Assembly: GCA_034509735.1 (NCBI GenBank)
Contig: JACGWO010000006.1
Location: 13,766,645-13,830,644, forward strand
Direction of reading: 5' to 3'
From: Sesamum alatum
Taxonomy: Eukaryota; Streptophyta; Magnoliopsida; Lamiales; Pedaliaceae
Length of the DNA: 64,000 bases
A model generated the notes under the pieces. That model did not search any database and was not told where the DNA came from. It saw only the letters and a list, made by a program, of their open reading frames with translations. Both the position numbers and the translations under genes were made by a program. Below, piece by piece: positions 10,548 through 22,238 of this stretch (positions are counted from its first letter, which is position 1; every line of letters begins with the position of its first letter).

Positions 10548-12793
10548 ATGTCTAAGAATCCACTAATGCCAATACTAGAGGCTAATAAATTTGATGGAAC
10601 AAACTACAACGACTCGCTGCGAAATCTTAAGGTAGAAAGCCAAGATAGGTCCTAAGTCTTAGCGATGGCAGGGCCATTGCTGAAAAGACTAGGGACTAGT
10701 TAGGCTTAGCATAGAAGTGATCATGTTAGGATAGAGTTTAATGGGAAATATGTAACCTAGCATGATCGAAGTATGTTTTTTATGTACTATTGGACAGTTT
10801 TTTAATTACATATGTTTGATCAATAAAACTCCTTTATTTGGCAAAGAATGGTTATTCTTGTCTGCTAGGTGAGATACATAATTATCCTTAAACACTATCC
10901 CATAATCGGCTTTTGAGTACTCAATATCAAATGATTAAAATGAATAATCAAGATAAACTTACGAATTTGGCATCCATAAAGCTAGCATGATAGAAAAATT
11001 GAGTTTACTAGCTTACAAGTCCTCTCTGAGATGGAAAGACCGTAAAGATTCTTTGTTGGACAAAGTGGGCTTGCCAAAAGTCTATTGAATTGGATCTATT
11101 TAGACATCCGTAGGTTACTAAATACACAATACCATAAGAGAGTTCACAAGTCTAAGGACCTTGTATAGGTTCAGGGAATTAGACTTGGAGTGGTGAACCA
11201 AGCTGGTTGCAAAATTAAACCTCTCGATTAGATCAAAGGGGCGTGTATTTAGTGGAGTTCTTGAATATCCAGAAATTCTCACTTAATGGAATTCTTCGTG
11301 TAAGGACCATGGTTGAATGGTCTCTGATAAGGGAGAAATCGAACCTTGTTAGACTTGGTTCGGTCGGGGTTTCACTGAATTACCTTAAACCGTCTAGACA
11401 TGGACTTCAAAGGTTACCAAGTTGAGAAACATGACATTTTTTAATAGTCATGATCTAGTTGCCATATAGGATATGGTTTGGCAACCCTGTATCCTACAAA
11501 GTTCTTGAGTACATGTGATGGTCCCAAATACGTCAAGGGACAAGTGGAAGACAAATTAGACTGGGTGTCTAATTTATGCAGGTTTAATGCAGAATAATGC
11601 AAACATCATTTGTAATTATATTATTCCATTGACTATATTCCATTTCTCCTAGGGATAATCAGAACACTTTAGTTACTTGAGAGGTACAGGGCTTGTCCGG
11701 TCAATTGAATTATGATCCAAAAGATATAAGGATAATCAATGTTGGACATCGGGTTTGGATCAACCGCTTAGAGCTATTGGATCTGTAATGAAAATTCAAA
11801 TTGTTGAAATTTCGTGTAACTGGAATATTTATTTTGATGGGTTCATATAGAGTATGACTCGATCATGAATATAGAGTATGACTCGATCCATAATGGGCTT
11901 TAAGGTCAGTGGGAGGATAGTTTTCTTCCGATTGTTTAGTGGGTAACGTCTTATTCATTTGGAATGAATTTAAGATGTTAGGAAACACTGAAGCACGAGC
12001 ATTGTTCACGCAATTTTCCATGAAAGGAATTGGATTTCTTTATACGGGGTTAAGTTGTTCAAGACTCAGTGACGGTAGACTGATGAGAAAACTTAGATGT
12101 TTGACATCCCCTATGTCTTTGCCGTAGGCAGCATGAAAATATTATTTGTGCATTGGTCCTGATGTTGTATATGCTTTGGGCATAACAACGGTTATTGGGC
12201 TTGTGTCGAGAAGGTAGTAGACAACTGTTGAGAATAGTCTTTAATACCTGAATAAGGATTAAAGAAGTGTTCTTGATGCACATTTTGTGGAGGGTTGATT
12301 CTGGAAGGCTATAGCTATACTAGCTTTCAGAATTATGTGAATAGTGCTTAGTCTCAATATATATGTACATTTGGACTTAATGGTGAGTGTGGTGGCTTGG
12401 AAAAGTTTCAAGCGGGATACCATGACATGTCATTATGAAGGTCGAATGTATGGCGACTTTGAAAATCGTTTTTTGAAAGTGGTTTGGATTGAAAACTGTA
12501 TCCATAGGATGGATGTGGTGCCTAGCACGACCGAGCTAGTAGTTGCCTTGGAAGCTAACACTAGGCTTTCGCAAAAGCTTTTGGGCCTGAGATCTCATCA
12601 CAGATCCATGAAAAATTCTTAGAAAACTACCATTTGCAAGCAACAATGGTAGGAAGGGGTGACACGGTTGGACCGTGTCACTTCGGCAGAGAAATATAAT
12701 AGACCCACGAGACCGATCTGGTATCATAGATTGCTCATTCTAAGAAGGCTCTGAGCAACATGGGTTAATTGGCTTTGTGGTCAAGTAGGACAT
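10548..12793 (+). pseudogene. Element C gag-pol remnant, heavily decayed
   Basis: The start reads MSKNPLMPILEANKFDGTNY and then breaks; about 0.8 kb present in G (roughly 48540-49365) is missing here after 10640. Later pol-derived words can be seen only in short frames: a pre-integrase-like stretch near 10960-11090 and an RT/RNase H-like stretch around 11940-12780 (for example EFKMLGNTEARALFTQFSMK at 11966 onwards, and SHHRSMKNS near the end). From the pre-integrase region to the LTR the remnant spans about 1.8 kb, against about 2.7 kb in element B. There is no usable ORF. It ends at a weak purine tract before the LTR at 12794. Confidence 0.7.
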
Positions 12794-14977
12794 TGTTAGA
12801 ATAGGTGACAAGAAAGTCAATTAGATTGGTTGTTCTGGGAACTATTTGCCGATATTTATCAAAGTAATATTATATTGATGGATAAAGTAAGTATTCATCA
12901 TTGGCAGAATGTATTTGTTGTGCTTATTTCTCATATTGAATGGCGTTTCAATATCACACAAATGCCCACACACCGATTGGTTAAACCTATTGAGTTGAGT
13001 TGCGCATAGGTTGGGGCCTATGAAACCAACTCCTTGAGGGTTGGTTTGAAACATTCCAAGTCGAGGACCTCAAGACTGGGCCTCGAGTGCCCTATAGAGA
13101 CTTGCACTAAGTATTGCATTCACTGGGTGAGTGTCAAGTTTCATCGGTGCTAGACGTAGGTCGTCTATGTAATTTTAGTGGGTTAGTTGGCGAGGTAGTC
13201 AACTGACTGAACTGACTCGCGGGAATCATCATATGGAAGCCTTGGAGGTTTTGTTGGTATGATTGGTATTCCCAATTTTGATAGTATGAGATTAGTCCTT
13301 GAACTTGAGGAATCATGGCAGTCGCATTCATATGAAGGTTATATCTTGGATCTGGCGAGAGGTGACCATGTCTTTGATATGGTCATTATAAGCCTTGTCC
13401 AGTGTAGTCGAAGTATACAATGAGGATGGTGGGTTCCAACAGAGAATCTGTCCCCTGTCAGTATTTGACAGTTATGTCTCCTATGCGCTCTGAGATGGTT
13501 TAAACTCTTCAAGTCTACGGCCGTAGCGATTGATCGAGTAGGAAATGGTTCCATAGGTCGATCAGTAGAGTAAACGAGTCTCGAGTATGAAGCATAGTTG
13601 CCTGGTCCAAGATGGGAATCGACGTTCAATTACATGCCCTAAACTAAGGCCGGGAGATGGTCGACGGAAGGACTGTACCTGTATGGAACTCGGAGCCTAA
13701 ATGTTCACGCCAACATTCACCTAGTCTCTAGTGCCATGGACCATTGCTAGACGGCCACCCTTGGTGACGGGCGTTTCTGATTATTGGTTAATCAGAAACA
13801 ATTAATTAAATTGGATTTTATTAATCATTTGTGTTGGACACAAGCCCAAGTATAGCTGAGGATGAACCTAAAGAGTCACACACAAATCATTATGAAAGTA
13901 GTGGAATTAATTTGGAATTAATTTTGGAAGAAGCGAATTCATTTAATTGGATTAACTTAATTAAAGGAGAATATAAATGATTGGATCATTTATTGGGAGA
14001 GTCCATTGGATGGATGTCCTAAGAATTAATTAATTGGATTAATAAATTTTGGGCTTAACACCTTTAAATTAATTGGATTAATTTATGGAGTTTGATTTAA
14101 TTAATTGATTAGATCAATTAATTAGTGTTTGAGCTTATGTTTATTTAATTATATTAAATAAACTTTTGGATTTCAATAAGGTTTAAAATTAATTGGATTA
14201 ATTTAAAACCCATAGATCACTTGATTTAATTTGATTAAATCAAAATCAATCAAACCGGTCCATGGCTTGAAGTCCAAGCTCAAAGGGGTTGAAGCAAGTT
14301 GAGTAGGAGTTGAAAATCCTCCATGGAATGTATGACATATGGGAGGTTGCACAAGTAGTGGACCTATATGATGGGTAGTGGTGTACATGTTGTCCATAGT
14401 GTGTGGAAGTTATTCTGGAAATAACTTGTGTTGTATGTAATTTGATTACACTACACACAAGACTTGTATAATTTTTTCCCATACGTAACTTGTTGTCTCC
14501 TTTCTCAAGCCACAAAAATTCTTCCATTTTTCTCCATATTTTGGGTTCTCTTTGAATTAGACTCAAGTTGAGAATATGAGAAATACGTATACAGTAATCA
14601 ATAGTGTATTATGGTTTCGTTTCTTCCTTGATCTAGCTTCTACCTAGCAGTAGATGTAGATTTGTTTCCATTAGTGTGATGTGGACAAATTAGAGCGGTT
14701 CTAATTTGAATCCTAAGGTGAAAGGAAAGGGAACGAAAAGAGAATCAATGCTTGTTGCCGTTCTACATATGAAACGAAATAGGTAGTGTTCCGATTTCAA
14801 TTATTGCATTTTTGGTTTCCTCCTCTAGCCACATATTCAAGTATGTTTTTATTTATGTTATGATGCTTTTGAAAACACCGAACGCCCATGAATTCAAAGG
14901 GAACACCCCTTGAAATCATTTTAATTTTTTTTTATTTTATGCTTCCGCCGTGTTCTTGAGCCGTACCGATTCTTACA
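12794..14977 (+). repeat. Element C 3' LTR, 2.18 kb
   Basis: The LTR starts TGTTAGAATAGGTGAC and ends GATTCTTACA. It shares the conserved U3 block (GCCTAAATGTTCACGCC ... CCATGGACC at 13696-13742) with the other copia LTRs. It is followed directly by 3'-terminal sequence of a Tat gypsy element, so C lies next to that element's polypurine tract and may be inserted in it. Confidence 0.8.
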
Positions 14978-15702
14978 GTTCCCATGTGTCAAAGCCCAAA
15001 TTGTGACAAAAATATAACGAACAAAAGAATTTCGTGACTTATTCACTCTAAGACACGCTTTGAAGCATCGTTCATGAAAAAGTGTTGAGGGGGCATTTGT
15101 ACACAAATTAAATTTGTGCCCAATAAAATTGCGCCATGTGGAAAATAATATATTAATTTTAATTAAATTTAATTCGAAAAGTAAATAGTTAACTAATTGA
15201 TATTGATATTTTTTTCGCCAATCAAAGGACGCCTAATGTTAGATTTTATATTCTTGACAAGTGCATCAAATCTTTCAAATCAAGCAGGAAATGAAATCAC
15301 ATTTTGCAAATATGAAAGCAAATGTCAAACAAATCACGAAGGGCCAATCGAATTGCGCCACTTCATCAAGTAAATATGAAAAAGTCTTTCACCCTACAAC
15401 TATAAATAGGAGTGTTCTCCACACAATTGAAGATCCAATTTAAGACACAAGCAAGAGAGTATTTAAAAGGTCTCAAAATCATCTCAAGGGTAAATCAAGG
15501 AAGATCTACGGCGTTTAAGAAAAAAATCAAGGTGTTCGTCGCAAAAATAATTCAAATACAATGTTTAATTTGGGAAGAAGTCCAAAGACCCATGAATTAA
15601 CATTATCAATGCATAAATACACCTTTGTGGAAGATCAAAGCGTCAATTGCCAAAAAATACAAAGAGTTCGAGTCAAGTTCTCCGAATTTATAGCGTTTAA
15701 CT
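14978..15702 (+). repeat. Tat gypsy 3' end and LTR copy A (truncated)
   Basis: 14978-15097 is non-coding sequence ending in the polypurine tract GAGGGGGCATT. The LTR starts at 15098 (TGTACACAAATTAAATTTGTG). A TATA box (TATAAATA, 15401-15408) follows. The LTR breaks off at about 15702, where LTR copy C continues for another 200 bp, and joins a second polypurine tract plus LTR. Same family as the LTR at 41436. The ORFs inside are not genes. Confidence 0.75.
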
Positions 15703-16060
15703 CGAGGGGGCATTTGTAGACAAATTAAATTTGTGCTCACTGCCGGGGACTTCCACGAAATGAAAATTGCGCCATGTGAAAAATAATATATTAATTTTAA
15801 TTAAATTAAATTCCTAAAGTAAATAGTTAACTAATTGATATTAATATTTGTTTTCACAATCAAATGATGCTAGTGTCAGATTTTATATTCTTGGCAAGTG
15901 CATCAAATCTTCCAAATCAAGCAAGCACAAGTCAATATGGAAATGAAATTTCATTTTGCAAATATGAAAGCAAATATCAAACAAATCACGAAGGGGCAAT
16001 CGAATTGTGCCACTTCATCAAGTAAATATGAAAAAGTCTTTCACCCTACAACTATAAATG
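15703..16060 (+). repeat. Tat gypsy PPT and LTR copy B (5' part)
   Basis: This starts with GAGGGGGCATT and TGTAGACAAATTAAATTTGTG. It matches copies A and C with a small extra segment near 15735-15760. It stops within the TATA box (ACTATAAAT, 16051-16059), where an unrelated sequence starting TGATGCCCAC begins. Confidence 0.75.
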
Positions 16061-16778
16061 TGATGCCCACAAATTTTTATACATAATTGTGGGGGTGATT
16101 GGTAATTATCTAAGAGATTTATATTAATTAGTAGATAAAGTACGTTTTAAAATTTGAATATATTAAAATTTTAAGGGACTAAATTGAACCTTTATAAAGT
16201 TTTTAGGGGTGAGTTAAATATATTTACATTTATAAGGGACCAAATTGTAATTTGATTAAAAAGTTAAAAAAATATATATATGGATAGATGACGTTTGGGA
16301 AAGCAGCGCGTGGCTGTCATCCCCAATCCACCAATCTCACAAATATTAAGCACTTATCAACAATAATTGCTTCCTTATCTTTATAATATATATATATATA
16401 TATATATGTAGACAAATGCTTAAGTCTTAACACATACACATCCTAAAATTACATTGCATTTCCAAAACAGGTAAGTGACAATTCTTTTAAATTATTATTA
16501 ATTTATATAATGATATTATTTAATAAGTGTATTTATTAAATATTAATTATAATATTCAATTTAGTGTTTAATCGGAAAATTTTATAAATTTGAGTATTTA
16601 TAAATTTATGCTTGGTTAAATGTCTCAAGTGAATTAGGGGTGTTATAATTAATAGCTTAAACTGCTTAATTTACTAGATTCAATAATTTCTATAATTGAT
16701 TGGCTTAGTTTAATCGGGTTGAAAATTTTATTTGAGAAATATTATAGAATTATATTTGAAAATATTATTTACTAAAGA
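16061..16778 (+). repeat. Unassigned LTR-like insertion
   Basis: 718 bp, AT-rich, starting TGATGCCCACAAATTTTTATAC. It contains two similar phrases, GGGACTAAATTGAACC (16174 on) and GGGACCAAATTGTAA (16235 on), a microsatellite (AT) near 16386-16408 that could act as TATA, and a consensus splice donor CAGGTAAGT at 16469-16477. These resemble the 5' LTR and leader of a gypsy element, but no PBS or coding sequence follows. I cannot name the family. Confidence 0.4.
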
Positions 16779-17612
16779 TGAGAGACAAATTAAATTTGTG
16801 CACAATAAAATTGCGCCATGTGGAATATAATATATTACTTTTAATTAATTTAATTCCTAAAGTAAATATTTAATTAATTGATATTAATATTTTTTTCGCT
16901 AATCAAATGACGCCCAGTGTCAGATTTTATATTCTTGGCAAGTGCATCAAATCTTCCAAATCAAGCAAGTACAAGTCAATATGGAAATGAAATCGCATTT
17001 TGCAAATATGAAAGCAAATGCCAAACAAATCACGAAGGGCCAATCGAATTGTACCACTTCATCAAGTAAATATGAAAAAGTCTTGCACCTATAACTATAA
17101 ATAGGGGTGTTCTCCACATAATTGAAAATACAATTGAAGACACAAGCAAGAGAGTATTAAAAATGTCTCAAATCCTCTCAAGGGTAAATCAAGGAAGATC
17201 CACGGCGTTTAAGAAAAAAATCAAGGTGTTCATCGCAAAAATAATCCAAATACAACGTTTAAATCGGGAAGAAGTCGAATGACCCGTGAATTAACATTAT
17301 CAAGCATAAATACACCTTTGCGGAAGATCAAAGCGTCAATTGCCAAAAAATACAAAGAGTTCAAGTCAAGTTCTCCAAATTTATAGCGTTTAATTCGGGA
17401 ATAAGTGAAAAGACCCCTAATTAACGTTATTGAAAATCTACATCAAGGAGATTAAAATGTCAAGTTCCACTTTCGAAGTCGTCAAAACTGAAGATCGTGT
17501 TCTTATAGTGAAGAATCAGAGGCTTTAACTAGAGATTTTACACCCAACTGATACTTGATTATATTAAAAAATCATTTGTAATATATTTATTGTTTCAATA
17601 AATTCAAAAACA
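16779..17612 (+). repeat. Tat gypsy LTR copy C
   Basis: Nearly full-length LTR of the same family as copies A and B, missing the first few bases (GAGAGACAAATTAAATTTGTG). TATAAATA at 17096-17103 is followed by CCACATAATTGAA and CAAGCAAGAGAGTATT as in copy A. The 3' part (AAATCATTTGTAATATATT ... TTTCAATAAATTC) matches the LTR end at 54590-54640. No PBS follows; the MULE-like element starts instead. Confidence 0.75.
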
Positions 17613-18390
17613 CGTAATTTGCATTACACCCCCTGTGAAAAATAAAATAGTAATTTACCCCCTTGTGTTATTAGAAACAGAGCAATACCCCTTGAGCCTA
17701 GCGGTGTACTACACGCGCTTTTGCTGCATCTAATATTTGACCAATAAAAATATTATATATATATTTAATATAAAAATAATATTTAATATTTTAAATTTAT
17801 TAATATATATTATGATAAATATATATATATATATGTCTTAATTTTCTTCTTCATCAACTGTCGTCGTTGCCGTCTTCAGACGGCCATGCTGCTTTCATCC
17901 CTCTTCCCGTCCCCCTTCCCCTCCCTCCTGCACTCCTTCCCCTTTCTCTAGGTCGCGCCTCATTCCCCCTCTCCCCCTGCCGGCTGTTCTCCTCCCAGCG
18001 ATAGTCCCCTTCTCTCTCTCTCTCTCTCTACATATATATATATGTATATACATAAATACATATTTATATATATACAACTTATTAAATATATATATATAAA
18101 TTTAATTATTATAAAGTATAATAATTTTATATGTACTTAAATTTAAACCGTTGATCTATTAGATAAATTTGGACCAAAGCTTCATATCAAGATCTTTTTA
18201 AATAAGGGTATAAATATCATTTTAAATTGAAATACAATAGGGGAAAAATCGCGCTTGTAATACACAAAACGCATAAGGGGAGTTTTTTGCTTTATTTTTA
18301 AGAACATAGGGTGGTAGAATACTGCTTTTTTTCACAGGGGTAAACTGCTCTTTTTTGGGTAATATAGGGGGTAAAATGCAATTAACCCCT
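17613..18390. mobile_element. MULE-like non-autonomous element with long terminal inverted repeats
   Basis: The left end GTAATTTGCATTACACCCCC ... TAATTTACCCCCTTGTG and the reverse complement of the right end (GTTAATTGCATTTTACCCCC ... CAGTTTACCCCTGTG) form an imperfect terminal inverted repeat of about 54 bp. No transposase is present. The interior holds a C/T-rich stretch (17880-18030) and AT repeats. The left boundary overlaps sequence that also aligns to the gypsy LTR end, so the exact edge and the 9-bp target duplication are not resolved. MULE assignment rests on TIR style only. Confidence 0.55.
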
Positions 18391-18762
18391 CCTAAAAGTA
18401 ATAACCAATGATTGTGGACATATCTCTTAGGTGCACCAGAAGAAATCAACCACAAGCCAACTCAAGTAGGATTGGATTTTCTATTTCAATTCATGTTGCT
18501 TCTTTTATTTCATTTATATATATACACACACTATGTATATACACATGAAGTCATCAATCTTATCTAATTTTTTTTTTTATACACATGACATGTATATGAA
18601 AGAGAATAAAATCTAACCCGAACTCCAGTCTTAAAAATCCATTGCATATTTAGTACGAAAGCAAAAGGCCAACTACATGTTACAACCCCTGTAGAAATCT
18701 CTCTCAACTGTTGCGCCTTTTCTCTAATCGTTTCGTCATAACTGGCTTGCACATATTGAAGA
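18391..18762. other. Spacer, nothing recognised
   Basis: 372 bases of AT-rich sequence with a short TATATA run. I see no gene, repeat family or regulatory signal. It ends with GAAGA directly before the LTR of element D. Confidence 0.5.
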
Positions 18763-19925
18763 TGTTAGAATAGGTGATCAGAAAGCCAATAGGTTCGGCA
18801 TTTTGTAACCTATTTGACAACTTGATGTAATGTAATATTATGTAATGAATAAAATGAGTGTTCATTACCAGTAGTACTTTCTTTGTTGTGCTCATTTTCA
18901 TATGTTAAAATGTTGTTTTACATATATCACAACAAAGCCCCCAGACCACGGTTAACAACTCATGCAGTTGGGCCACAGATTGGATGATGGTTATGAAACC
19001 AACTGATAAAGGGTTGGGTCTGAAACATTCCAAGTCGAGGACCTAGAGACAGGGCATCGAGAGTCGTATAGAGACTTGCACCCAGAGTCGTATTCGTTGG
19101 ATGAGTGCCGTGTTTCATTGGCGACAGGCGTGGGACGCCTATACGATATTGGTGGGTTGGTCGACTGGTGTCGAGCTGATTGAACTGACTCGCGGGGATC
19201 ATCATATGGAAGCCTTGGTGGCTTGGACGGTATGATTGGATTTCCCCGGTTCCAATAATACAAGAGTTGTCCTCAGACTTGAGGAACTATGGCAGTCACG
19301 TACACACGATGGTTGTATCTTGGATCTGACGAGAGGTGGTCATTCTGTAGATGATCATTATAAGCCTTGTTCCATGCAGTCAAAATGTGTAGCGAGGATG
19401 GGTAGGGTTTCAAGAAGAGGATCCGTTCCCTGTCAGTATGTGACAGAGGTATCTCCTATGCACTCGGAGACACGTTCATGCTGCTTAAACCTGTGGCCAC
19501 AGTGGTTGATCGAACAGGAAATGGTTTCCTATGTCGGTGCAATGAGGCATGCGTAGTCTCAAGTATTAAGCATAGACGCCTAGTCAGGGATGGGAACCAA
19601 CGCCCTATTCCATATCGTAGACTTAGGTCGGGAGACGGTAGACGGAAGGACCGTACCTATATGGAATTGGCGCTTAAATGTTCACGCTAATATTCACCTA
19701 GTCTCTAGTGCCATGGATTGTTGCTAGACGACCACCATGGTAATGGGCTCCTGTTGGACAGGGGCCTAAGTCCAGCTGAGGGTGAACCTAAAGGGTCATA
19801 CACAAATCACCAAGCAGGTGAAGAAATTGACTCGGAGTCAATTTAAGAGGATAATGAGTAATTGGATTACTCATAGAGAATGAGCTTGCTCATTTGTTTA
19901 AATTCGATGGACATCATATGTGCAA
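18763..19925 (+). repeat. Element D 5' LTR, U3 part
   Basis: Starts TGTTAGAATAGGTGATC and follows the LTR of element A for about 1.1 kb, including the conserved block at 19676-19790. The LTR 3' part (TATA region, U5, CA end) is absent. The end coordinate is approximate. Short ORFs inside (19236-19690) are shadows repeated in other LTRs. Confidence 0.75.
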
Positions 19926-21548
19926 TTTTATAGATTGGATCTTAAAAGTTGCATGTTTACTTTCAGTTAATTTTATATAATCTGGCCGGCTACTGGCTGG
20001 CGGGCGCGCGCGTGTTGGCAGGGGCGGCTGTGCACACCGCACCGCGCGTGAGCGTTGCGCATAGGCTGCTGGTCGACGGCCAGCGGCAGCCTGCGGGCGT
20101 GCACGCACGCGTGCCTGTGCGGGCGGCTGGCCAGTGGGCACAACGGCTGGGCTGTCTTGTGCCGGTTTTCGACATTTTTCTGAAAATTGAATTTTTGGGT
20201 AATTTATGCATATTTTTCTGAAAAGGAATCACTTTTGCATATTTAATATGGGAATTATTGGATTTTTCCTTAGATCAAATTTGCTTAATTAATTTGGATT
20301 TTGTACATGCATTGGATGCATTGTATATGATGTCTATTAAATTTAAAATTTGAAGCTTGTGCATTATGTATATATTTGTACCTTGTGATGTTGGACATCA
20401 CTTGGATATTTTGAATATCCATGTTTATCATGATTACTTGGTATAATTGTGCAATGTGTGTTGATGGAATCAACATGAGATGATCACAAGTACCCGACAC
20501 CTTATGTATGAATGTATGGTATTTATTTGTTTTTATGTCGGGTGGGGCCTGCGTGCCTCTTGCTTTGGGATTATCATCTCCCATTTTAGCCTCATGATGT
20601 TAAGGCTTGATTATTTCCTCTTACCATGTATTACTTTTCAATGTAATGAGAGTAGTTAGAAATTTGGTGACGTTTCTTTTTTGTAATAATAACTAGCCCA
20701 TGGAGTCGGAGGCCCAAGGTGTTTCATCAAGGCGTAAAACAAGAAGAGCCAAAAGGCCCGTTGGAATGACAATGGGTTGATTACTTATGTAATAGTGTAA
20801 GACCACCCTAGATAGACCATAGACTACCTGCGGCTCAGTGGGTCGCATAGGTTGGGCTTGTGATCATCCTAATAGGGGCTATGCTATGTTTTATTGCATG
20901 CGACGTATTTATTTATCGCTTTATGAATATTGGATATTTATTCATGCAAAGACACTTAATGTGATGTGGTCTCGGTCGTTATAAATACAAACTCTCATTT
21001 GGTTGGACCAAAGAAAATATTAGGCCCAGAATAGACTTGGATCAAAATGGTATTTTGATCCATCCAAACCTTCCATCCACAGCAATGTGGTGAGGAAGCC
21101 ACCGCTACCCAAGTGTGGTTTCACGAGTGGTGGCACACTTGGACTACGGGAAAGTTGCACCATTGTTGTGAAAAAAAGAGTTTGCACTCACTGTTTTCCT
21201 GTCTCATGAGTCATGGGAGGCAATATTGAGGCATGATGTGGTTGATGGGTCGGGCCCAACACTGAGTAACATGGTTCGCTTAGAGTCCTCGGAACCATAC
21301 AAATAGGTGAGGCAAAATATCTTGGGAATCTCATTGGATGAGAATGATATTGGATATCTCCCATGAGGTTTTCTTCGTGTGAATCGTAAAAGCGGGGCAT
21401 TAGATCAAACTTATGGATCCCTTGAGAGTGGTGGACTTTCGTAGAAATAGTGGGAGGGTTAAAGACTAAAGGACCATGTCTTCAACTTGAACTATAATAT
21501 TACCATCATTTGCCAATTTTTGCTTTACATTTTTTTATAAATGTAGAT
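19926..21548 (+). other. Element D leader with GC-rich island
   Basis: Non-coding leader of 1.6 kb. It contains a GC-rich island (about 19984-20165, GGCCGGC and GCGCGCG motifs), the hairpin GTGATGT-TGG-ACATCAC at 20385-20401, a block shared with the leaders of E and G (about 20700-20890) and the twin hairpins at 21109-21222. ORFs across the GC island on both strands are base-composition artefacts. Confidence 0.65.
21109..21222 (+). promoter_or_regulatory. Twin conserved-loop RNA hairpins, element D leader
   Basis: Hairpin 1 (21109-21142) has a perfect 9-bp stem CCAAGTGTG/CACACTTGG around loop GTTTCACGAGTGGTGG. At the second site (21201-21216) the loop reads GTCTCATGAGTCATGG; its palindrome CATGAGTCATG is kept by paired changes, but the flanking stem is weak (mostly G-U pairs). 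It lies about 330-440 bases before the gag start, as in E and G. Confidence 0.55.
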
Positions 21549-22135
21549 ATGTCTAGAATCCTTTAACCATGGTACTTGAGACCAACAAATTCAATGGCAC
21601 GAACTATTCAGTCTGGCTAAGAAATCAGTTTCGAGAATCAAGGCTATGTCTTGGATGAGCCGCCGCCGAACGACTTGTTGGAGGAGTCTACGCCTGAGGA
21701 CAACCGGAAAGTACGCATTATCATTTTGGCTTCGATGTCTAACGACATCCAGAAGCAATATGATAGGATGGACAACGTCTCCGCTATAATGCTCCGCATG
21801 AACGAGGCTTATGCGGTTCCGGATAGGCATATTAGATATGCTGCCACAAAATCATTCTTTGGCACCAAGCTAGTTGAAGGATCTTCTGTATAAAGTCGTA
21901 AGGTCAAGATACTATCCCTAGTGGAAAAGCTCGAGGACCTAAAAGCTGGGCTTAACAATGACACGCACATCGACGTGATCCTTCAGTCGCGTCCTCCGTC
22001 CTATGATCCGTTAGTTGTCAACTATAACATGAACGGACTTGAGAAGTCTATTCATGAGTTGATCAACATTCTGGTCCAATACGAGGCAATGACCCACAAG
22101 TCTGCGCCGGCGGTATTGATATGAGAGGCTTCGAC
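21549..22135 (+). pseudogene. Element D gag
   Basis: Copia Gag, capsid-forming. The start at 21549 reads MSRIL and meets a stop at once; the following frames read LETNKFNGTNYSVWL. The open pieces are 21651-21893 (LASMSNDIQKQYDRMDNVSAIM, DRHIRYAATKSFFGTKLVEGSSV) and 21921-22124 (NNDTHIDVILQSRPPSYDPLVVNYNMNG). They match element B gag segment by segment, with stops and frameshifts between. The basic linker follows in another frame. A defective copy, but less decayed than C or G. Confidence 0.85.
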
Positions 22136-22238
22136 CTCCAAGACGAATGGCAAGAGGGTCAGACGTTGGAAGAGGAAGAAGGAAAAGGGGGAGGTAGTTG
22201 CAGCCACTGCTTGCGCTCCTAGCACCCCTGTTGCCCCT

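Larger units (their letters stand above)
10528..14977 (+). mobile_element. Copia element C, degenerate internal region plus 3' LTR
   Basis: A forward-oriented copia copy without its 5' LTR. It begins in the last bases of a leader, then a gag start at 10548, a shrunken non-coding pol remnant, and a 2.18-kb 3' LTR. Its internal sequence follows that of element G (48444-51559) closely, including regions where both are shorter than a real copia pol, so C and G belong to one non-autonomous subfamily. Confidence 0.75.

Noticed and set aside
11740..11770. GATGTTGGACATC motifs at about 11742 and 50470 considered as further copies of the leader hairpin
   Set aside because: They lie in the pol-derived region of C and G and lack the outer base pairs; probably coincidental or coding-derived.
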